From: an uncultured Anaerolineae bacterium
GTDB taxonomy: Bacteria; Chloroflexota; Anaerolineae; Anaerolineales; UBA11858
Reading direction: 5' to 3'
Length of the DNA stretch: 5,334 nt
Assembly (NCBI GenBank): GCA_937893815.1
Contig: CALCSH010000013.1
Coordinates: 1-5,334, forward strand
The notes beneath the pieces were generated by a model. The model was not told the DNA's origin. It worked only from the letters and a program-made list of their open reading frames with translations, and did no database searches. Positions 1 to 3,410 of the stretch are shown in pieces. Each line of letters opens with the position of its first letter. Within the stretch, counting starts at the first letter, position 1. The translations under genes and the position numbers were made by a program.

Positions 1-339
1 CATGATGCTGAACAGCAGCACCACCACGCTCAGGATGCGCTGGTTGGCCCAATCGCTCGATAATTCCCTGGCCAGGTGCTGGCCGAAAATCAGGCTGGGG
101 TGAATATCCAATCCCCAGGTCAGATAGCCGCTGCCCAGGCTGAGCAGAGCCATCCCGCCCGCATAGAAAGCCACCGTTCCCCGGTCGTTCAGGGTGCTGA
201 TCCACAAATCGGCAATCCGGTACAGCGCACCCAGATCGGACATCGACCAGATCCAGAAGGATGTCGATGTGCGACGATGCACCAGCGGCGCGCCGGGTCG
301 CTGCGGTTCCTGACGGTTCGTGCTGTTCTGATGCCTCAC
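1..339 (-). CDS. Partial unrecognised membrane protein, N-terminal 113 residues
   Basis: This open frame starts at a GTG and runs off the left edge still open, so only the N-terminus is present. The start is well supported. A GGAGGT ribosome binding site lies six bases upstream of the GTG, and an in-frame TAG stands two codons before it, so no earlier start is possible. Residues 1-25 are polar and basic (Asn, Gln, Arg, Pro, His). Residues about 55-76 form a hydrophobic stretch rich in Gly, Ala and Leu that looks like a membrane helix. A second begins near residue 102 with the run ILSVVVLLFSIM and is cut by the window edge. There is no signal peptide, so the N-terminus is probably cytoplasmic. 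I do not recognise the family. Its position downstream of a recombination module suggests an element-borne membrane protein, for example one of a transfer apparatus, but that is only inference from context. Confidence 0.72.
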   Translation of the reverse strand, partial: MRHQNSTNRQEPQRPGAPLVHRRTSTSFWIWSMSDLGALYRIADLWISTLNDRGTVAFYAGGMALLSLGSGYLTWGLDIHPSLIFGQHLARELSSDWANQRILSVVVLLFSIM

Positions 340-344
340 GGCCT

Positions 345-350
345 ACCTCC
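345..350 (-). promoter_or_regulatory. Ribosome binding site fixing the GTG start of the left-edge membrane gene
   Basis: The minus strand reads GGAGGT followed by six bases and then GTG at 337-339. It matters because the gene has a non-ATG start and is truncated, so this site is the main evidence that translation begins here. Confidence 0.75.
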
Positions 351-366
351 GTTGATGACTTGCTTG

Positions 367-432
367 CCTTCCAGGTACGACGACTCCGTTTCAAGCTTGG
401 AAGGGGTACTTTGTAGCGTTCGTAGAGTCGTC
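367..432 (-). promoter_or_regulatory. Leader with two interleaved inverted repeats
   Basis: The 118-base gap 340-457 separates the 141-residue gene from the membrane gene. It holds two inverted repeats whose arms alternate. GACGACTC at 379-386 matches GAGTCGTC at 425-432 (8 bp). CCTTCCA at 367-373 matches TGGAAGG at 398-404 (7 bp). In a leftward transcript the four arms come in the order A, B, A', B', so the stems either exclude each other or form an H-type pseudoknot. The RBS of the membrane gene lies 17 bases beyond. Such a layout could serve attenuation or translation control. Repeats of this length are not rare by chance, so this is tentative. I saw no clear terminator or strong promoter in the gap. 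Confidence 0.3.
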
Positions 433-457
433 CTTTGTAATGAAAGAAGGGTTGAAA

Positions 458-883
458 TTACGCTTGGCTGTGCATCCCATCCTTCCCATCAGCTTCAAGC
501 CCCACGGGTTCCTGAAGATATTTTTCTGTAATTTGCACTCGTTTCCATTGCAATCGCGGTCGGATTTGAAGAATATATCCAACAAGCAGATGTTGCCTGG
601 CAATCAGTTCTTCTCTCAGCTCGATCGCGTTTGCCGTGATATCATCGCATTCGACGATGATCCATAACCAAATCTGGTCAGCGATCTTGACCCGGTCAGG
701 GGCGCAACGATCAATTTGGGCATTGATTTTGGATTGCTTGAGGAAAGAAACCATCGATTGGGCAAATTGCTTCGAACTGATTTCATCAGAACCCAGTGCA
801 AACACTAAATGAGCCGTTTGATAAATCGTGGGAAAGAGGATCAGACTACTCAGCCGCGCTTCCTTCGGTCGAAGTGGGGGCAT
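458..883 (-). CDS. Unrecognised 141-residue protein coupled to the excisionase-like gene
   Basis: The frame extends further upstream, but the ATG at 881-883 is the likely start because the minus strand carries AAAGGAG six bases before it. From that start the protein has 141 residues and no signal peptide. It mixes short hydrophobic strands (residues 13-30 and 70-79, the latter IADQIWLWIIVE) with charged helices (about 85-98 and 113-124), so it looks like a small soluble alpha/beta protein. The tail (127-141) is hydrophilic. Its 5' end overlaps the 3' end of the helix-turn-helix gene by 38 bp in another frame, which implies co-transcription and probably coupled translation. I do not recognise the family. 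From its place it may assist or modulate the excisionase-like protein, or be cargo of the element. It is more likely a real gene than chance because of the RBS and the overlap. Confidence 0.7.
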   Translation of the reverse strand: MPPLRPKEARLSSLILFPTIYQTAHLVFALGSDEISSKQFAQSMVSFLKQSKINAQIDRCAPDRVKIADQIWLWIIVECDDITANAIELREELIARQHLLVGYILQIRPRLQWKRVQITEKYLQEPVGLEADGKDGMHSQA

Positions 884-1079
884 GACTTTCTCCTTTGGTG
901 CTGTATTCCTCGATAAAGGCCTGCAGATCTTTTCGTTGGATGCGCGTGATATTCCCAACCCGAAAATAGCGCAGATACCCCCCTCTCATCCAGCGATAGA
1001 GGGTTCGTTGGGAGACGCCTAGCAATTCTGCAGCTTCTGCGATCGTGACAAATTGGGTATCGATCGGGTTTGGTTCCAT
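846..1079 (-). CDS. Excisionase/MerR-type helix-turn-helix DNA-binding protein
   Basis: This 77-residue protein is almost entirely one winged-helix domain of the excisionase/MerR type (the HTH_17 kind). Residues 10-31 hold the classic pattern: FVTIAEAAELLGVSQRTLYRW, with the recognition helix around SQRTLYRW. A wing follows (GNITRIQR, 42-49) and then the closing helix KDLQAFIEE (50-58). The last 18 residues are a polar Ser/Thr/Glu-rich tail. Members act as recombination directionality factors of integrated elements or as small transcription regulators, binding DNA in the cytoplasm. Position next to a large serine recombinase makes a role in excision or control of the element plausible, though serine integrase directionality factors are diverse. 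An alternative GTG start lies two codons upstream at 1083-1085. I chose the ATG because the AAGGAG at 1090-1095 is ten bases from it and only four from the GTG. The gene overlaps the next one by 38 bp. Confidence 0.9.
   Translation of the reverse strand: MEPNPIDTQFVTIAEAAELLGVSQRTLYRWMRGGYLRYFRVGNITRIQRKDLQAFIEEYSTKGESHAPTSTEGSAAE
890..896 (-). promoter_or_regulatory. Ribosome binding site inside the helix-turn-helix gene, sets start of the 141-residue gene
   Basis: The minus strand reads AAAGGAG followed by six bases and ATG at 881-883. It lies within the coding sequence of the upstream gene and decides against the longer upstream start of the same frame. Confidence 0.7.
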
Positions 1080-1089
1080 CTGCACAACT

Positions 1090-1095
1090 CTCCTT
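1090..1095 (-). promoter_or_regulatory. Ribosome binding site of the excisionase-like gene
   Basis: The minus strand reads AAGGAG, four bases from a GTG codon and ten bases from the ATG two codons later. The spacing favours the ATG, but a GTG start cannot be excluded. Confidence 0.6.
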
Positions 1096-1100
1096 CATGA

Positions 1101-1127
1101 AAATACAAATTTATGGTTAAATACAAA
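1101..1127. repeat. Pair of 9-bp direct repeats before the excisionase-like gene
   Basis: AAATACAAA occurs at 1101-1109 and again at 1119-1127, exactly 18 bp apart, in an A/T-rich stretch upstream of the helix-turn-helix gene. The copies bracket the candidate -10 element of that gene. Direct repeats are common binding sites of Xis-type proteins and of small regulators, so they could be sites for the adjacent protein. A/T-rich composition makes chance repetition more likely, which limits confidence. Confidence 0.35.
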
Positions 1128-1139
1128 AACACGTGTCGA
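1110..1139 (-). promoter_or_regulatory. Candidate sigma70-like promoter of the excisionase-like operon
   Basis: On the minus strand a TCGACA at 1134-1139 (five of six to the -35 consensus) is followed after 18 bp by CATAAA at 1110-1115 (four of six to the -10 consensus). Transcription would start near 1103, leaving a leader that contains the AAGGAG site. The -35 box lies inside the inverted repeat at 1130-1150, which fits repression by a protein bound there. This is a match by eye, with alternatives in the same A/T-rich stretch. Confidence 0.35.
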
Positions 1140-1150
1140 ATGGACACGTG
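1130..1150. repeat. Perfect inverted repeat with 8-bp arms and 5-bp spacer, candidate operator or recombination site
   Basis: CACGTGTC at 1130-1137 and its exact reverse complement GACACGTG at 1143-1150 flank the five bases GAATG. Each arm also contains the self-complementary CACGTG. It lies in the non-coding gap between the end of the first recombinase gene and the excisionase-like gene, over the candidate -35 box of the latter. A dimeric repressor operator is the simplest reading. A recombinase half-site pair is a possible alternative because serine recombinase sites often lie next to the recombinase gene. Confidence 0.5.
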
Positions 1151-1178
1151 CGTTAGTCAGAAAGAGAATATTATTTGT

Positions 1179-2771
1179 CTATCGGTGGGGGAAATCCCCG
1201 TCGGGACCGCAGCTACATCTTTGTTTCCCAGTAGGGAAACATTGATCCAGCAAAGGCGCGAACACAACTGTAGGTTGATATGCCACAAATGTGTTGCCTT
1301 GCACGTAGGCTCTTTCGAGGACAAGTCGAAGGAGCCTTTTTCTTTTAATTTCCGATAATGCCTGCCACTGTCTCAGCTGGTCAAGCACACTTCTAACGGA
1401 TGCAATCTTAGCATCAGTACCTTGAAAAAGCAAGGTCTTCCGCACAAATTCACAATTTTCGATTTCACGATCGTAAACTGACTTGTCGATTTCGCCTGCC
1501 AGGTACAAAATATTGGCGCGCTCGCGCCGTTCTAGCGCCGCCTGTAATTGCGTTTCGGTCAAAATCAACCCGTCCGAAACATCAGACGAAAGCAAGGTAT
1601 TTTGCAACATTCGAATCAGGCTGCGCTCCATGAAAGAAGCATGCAACATCGGTTGCGAACAATCCTTCGTGTGCTCGACCTGGTTGGAATCCCGATAAAA
1701 ACGGCGATCTTTCACCGCACTGCCTCGGAATCGCCCGCCGCACTTTGCACAATATAACACGCCTGTCAGGGGATAAACCCGCACCTGACTGGCTGCACGG
1801 TGATGGGGAATTTTCGAACGTTCTCTGCGCAATTCCTGCACCGCCTGAAAGTCCGACGCTGCAACGATCGCCGGATGCTTGCCTTCAAATAACCGGGGCG
1901 ATTTCCGTTTGGTGGATTTGCCTTGATCATCGCGGCCATAGTAGGGAATCATCCCCGTGTAAAAGATGCGTTGCAGCATCCCCCGCACGGCATCCCGGCT
2001 GAAACTACCCGGTAGAATGCGCCCCACGATACCTTTGTGCCTCAAGGGAACAAACGAACCATCCGGAAGGCGATGTTTTTTGGCGTTGATGATGTCCGCG
2101 ATGGTGGCATCCGAGTGCTCCCCGGTGAGATATAGTTCATAAATCTTCTGAACGACCCGTTTTTCAATCGGATGCAGGATGAGTACTTTGCCATCGCTCT
2201 TGTCGGGGCTTCCATAGTCCGGGCAATAGTCTTTTCCATTCGGGTCGTTGCATTTGGAGCAAACGCCGCGGCAGTAACCAAAGGGTATACTGCCGTTCCA
2301 CAAACCGGAACGGGCGCGCTGCAGTTTGCCCTTGATGGTTTCCTGGCGAAGATTATCGAGGTAAATTTCTGCGAGCATACCCAGCACCGTCAACATTAGC
2401 TTGCCCCAGGGGGACGTGAAATCCAGTTTTTCCTTGACCGAAGCAAATGTCACGCTATGAATATTGAGCTGATCAAGCGCCACCAGCAATCCGCTCAAGT
2501 GGCGGTAGAAGCGATCAATTTTATCCACCACAACGACATCAAAGCGGCCTTTTGGGGCATCCTTCATCAAGCGTTCCAGTGCTGGACGGTAACTGCCTTT
2601 CTTGGCGGAATGGCCAGCATCGGTATACAGCTGGACCAGTTCCCAGCCCTGCTGCGCCACAAACTGACGGATATTGCTTTCCTGCGCCGCCAGACTGTGA
2701 CCATCCACTTGCTCTTTCATCGAGACGCGTCGGTAGCCGACGGCCCTGAGATGGGGGATTTGTGTTTCCAT
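1179..2771 (-). CDS. Large serine recombinase, 530 residues
   Basis: A site-specific DNA recombinase of the large serine family, which integrates or excises mobile DNA through a covalent 5'-phosphoserine intermediate. Residues about 9-150 form the resolvase-type catalytic domain. The motif YRRVS puts the nucleophile at Ser17, and DKIDRFYR (83-90) supplies the conserved Arg87 and Arg90. The long dimer helix follows (123-156). A Cys-rich insert has Cys167, Cys171, Cys174 and Cys183. The recombinase domain spans roughly 195-320. A zinc ribbon starts with CAKC (341-344) and seems completed by His367 and Cys371. A charged, coiled-coil-like segment covers about 404-480. The start is the ATG at 2769-2771, eight bases after AGGAGG. 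An in-frame upstream ATG at 2828 has no such site. The last 20 or so residues, after FAPLL, are Cys/Gly/Pro-rich and look like an added tail. The gene is divergent from the Xre-like regulator. All key catalytic residues are present, so it is probably active. Confidence 0.95.
   Translation of the reverse strand: METQIPHLRAVGYRRVSMKEQVDGHSLAAQESNIRQFVAQQGWELVQLYTDAGHSAKKGSYRPALERLMKDAPKGRFDVVVVDKIDRFYRHLSGLLVALDQLNIHSVTFASVKEKLDFTSPWGKLMLTVLGMLAEIYLDNLRQETIKGKLQRARSGLWNGSIPFGYCRGVCSKCNDPNGKDYCPDYGSPDKSDGKVLILHPIEKRVVQKIYELYLTGEHSDATIADIINAKKHRLPDGSFVPLRHKGIVGRILPGSFSRDAVRGMLQRIFYTGMIPYYGRDDQGKSTKRKSPRLFEGKHPAIVAASDFQAVQELRRERSKIPHHRAASQVRVYPLTGVLYCAKCGGRFRGSAVKDRRFYRDSNQVEHTKDCSQPMLHASFMERSLIRMLQNTLLSSDVSDGLILTETQLQAALERRERANILYLAGEIDKSVYDREIENCEFVRKTLLFQGTDAKIASVRSVLDQLRQWQALSEIKRKRLLRLVLERAYVQGNTFVAYQPTVVFAPLLDQCFPTGKQRCSCGPDGDFPHR
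1188..1241. repeat. Two short hairpins in the 3' end of the first recombinase gene
   Basis: GGGGA and TCCCC pair at 1188-1199 around two bases. TGTTTCCC at 1222-1229 pairs with GGGAAACA at 1234-1241 around AGTA. Both lie in the codons for the odd last 20 residues, just before the stop at 1179-1181. Neither has a T-run after it in the leftward direction, so they are not a standard intrinsic terminator. Confidence 0.45.
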
Positions 2772-2779
2772 GTGAATTG

Positions 2780-2785
2780 CCTCCT
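2780..2785 (-). promoter_or_regulatory. Ribosome binding site of the first recombinase
   Basis: A full AGGAGG on the minus strand lies eight bases before the ATG at 2769-2771. It decides for this start over the in-frame ATG 57 bases upstream. Confidence 0.8.
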
Positions 2786-2797
2786 GAATAAACCGTG

Positions 2798-2888
2798 TAT
2801 AATTTGAAGCGTCAGGGTCGCTGCCCAATCAGCAGACCCAAACAGCAACAGATGGAAGATAGACACATTGTAGCGCAAGCCGCATAAT
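2798..2888 (+). promoter_or_regulatory. Candidate promoter elements in the divergent gap
   Basis: The gap 2772-2902 lies between the first recombinase (leftward) and the Xre-like regulator (rightward), so it must hold promoters for both. A perfect TATAAT stands at 2798-2803, but its best -35 (TTGCCT, 2777-2782) is only 15 bp away. A second candidate has TAGACA at 2860-2865, a 17-bp spacer and CATAAT at 2883-2888. It would start transcription around 2895, inside the RBS, so it is doubtful unless the leader is very short. I found no convincing leftward promoter for the recombinase. Confidence 0.3.
2815..2839. promoter_or_regulatory. Imperfect inverted repeat, candidate operator in the divergent gap
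   Basis: GGGTCGCTG at 2815-2823 pairs with CAGC at 2830-2833 and GACCC at 2835-2839, giving nine base pairs with one bulged A and a six-base centre. It sits between the divergent starts, just downstream of the TATAAT on the plus strand and about 45-70 bp upstream of the recombinase start. A site bound by the neighbouring Xre-like protein to control both directions is a reasonable inference, not a demonstrated one. Confidence 0.35.
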
Positions 2889-2892
2889 CGAT

Positions 2893-2898
2893 GGAGGT
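2893..2898 (+). promoter_or_regulatory. Ribosome binding site of the Xre-like regulator
   Basis: GGAGGT lies four bases before the ATG at 2903-2905. An in-frame ATG at 2891 overlaps this site and has none of its own, so the start is placed at 2903. Confidence 0.75.
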
Positions 2899-2902
2899 AA
2901 AC

Positions 2903-3319
2903 ATGAGTGTAGTTCCCAGTATCAAAGAACGCCGCAATGCCCGAAAAAAAGACTACGATCACCAGGCGCTCGTGGATCGCCTTCTGGAGTTGATGGAAGA
3001 GCATAAAGAATCATTCCGCGAAGCATCGCTGGCATCCGGTCTGGATCATCAGGCCATCAACCGCATTCGCAGCGGTAAACGACCCTCACTGATCGGATGT
3101 ATCTTGCTCGCTAATCATTTTGGACTAGATCCGAATGAACTTATACTCATGGCCGGATGGCCCCGGATCAAGGCTTTTGATATTCACACTGAGAACGCCG
3201 AAAACCTGCCCCCAGAAGCGGTGGAAGTTGCCATGGCGGTGGCGCGCATCCAAAATCCGGGGGAACGTCGCCAGGTCTCCGATGCCATCCTGATGCTGCT
3301 GCAGAAATATTTTAAGTAA
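2903..3319 (+). CDS. Xre/Cro-like helix-turn-helix regulator, 138 residues
   Basis: A small cytoplasmic DNA-binding protein of the Xre/Cro type. The N-terminus is basic (residues 8-16). A lambda-repressor-like five-helix domain covers about 21-85. Helix 1 is ALVDRLLELMEEHK, the HTH core is SFREASLASGLDHQAINRIRSGKRPSL (37-63), and the last part LLANHFGLDPNELILMAG (68-85) is typical of the family. The C-terminal 50 residues (LPPEAVEVAMAVARI onwards) form helices that may mediate dimerisation. There is no LexA-type Ser/Lys protease domain and no metallopeptidase motif, so control by self-cleavage is not expected. It is the only plus-strand gene, divergent from the first recombinase and convergent with the second. 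The likely role is repressor of the recombination module and of itself through the divergent gap. The start follows from GGAGGT four bases upstream. Confidence 0.88.
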   Translation: MSVVPSIKERRNARKKDYDHQALVDRLLELMEEHKESFREASLASGLDHQAINRIRSGKRPSLIGCILLANHFGLDPNELILMAGWPRIKAFDIHTENAENLPPEAVEVAMAVARIQNPGERRQVSDAILMLLQKYFK

Positions 3320-3324
3320 GATGC

Positions 3325-3339
3325 GGACAGTGACTGTCC
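3325..3339. repeat. Perfect 15-base palindrome after the Xre-like gene
   Basis: GGACAGT and ACTGTCC flank a single G, six to twenty bases after the regulator stop at 3317-3319. With one central base it cannot make a good RNA hairpin of full length, and no T-run follows on the plus strand, so it is a poor terminator. Its symmetry is that of a dimer-binding DNA site. Confidence 0.45.
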
Positions 3340-3356
3340 CGACATCGACTTGCGAT

Positions 3357-3390
3357 AAAAAAACACCCTGAAGCGAGGCTCCAGGGTGTT
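3357..3390 (-). terminator. Rho-independent terminator of the second recombinase gene
   Basis: AACACCCTG at 3362-3370 pairs perfectly with CAGGGTGTT at 3382-3390. After one mismatch, AGC and GCT add three pairs around a GAG loop. On the minus strand the hairpin is followed by seven T residues (A-run 3357-3363 on the plus strand), the hallmark of an intrinsic terminator for leftward transcripts. It begins 20 bases after the stop codon of the recombinase at 3411. For rightward transcripts the six or so A residues precede the hairpin and no T-run follows, so it mainly serves the minus strand. Confidence 0.85.
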
Positions 3391-3410
3391 CTCCGTGAGA
3401 GCCTTTCTGC

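Noticed and set aside
76..531. 151-codon plus-strand open frame at the left
   Set aside because: It is antisense to the membrane gene start and its leader, is rich in Gln, Pro, Arg and His, and does not look like a folded protein. The minus-strand frame has the RBS and hydrophobic helices.
391..603. 70-codon minus-strand frame ending in the gap before the membrane gene
   Set aside because: It overlaps the 141-residue gene in another frame and has no ribosome binding site or recognisable content.
850..1098. 82-codon minus-strand frame overlapping the excisionase-like gene
   Set aside because: It is a +1 shadow of the real helix-turn-helix frame. It begins at an ATG that overlaps the RBS, and its residues show no domain.
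1222..1241. Hairpin TGTTTCCC-AGTA-GGGAAACA as a CRISPR repeat
   Set aside because: It looks like the dyad of some CRISPR repeats, but only one copy exists, no spacers or second repeat follow, and it lies within a coding sequence.
2457..2807. 116-codon plus-strand open frame
   Set aside because: It lies opposite the catalytic domain of the first recombinase and is a shadow of its codon bias.
3362..3390. Hairpin as a bidirectional terminator also serving the Xre-like gene
   Set aside because: The T-run exists only for the leftward transcript. On the plus strand the hairpin is followed by CTCCGTGAG, so rightward termination is not supported.
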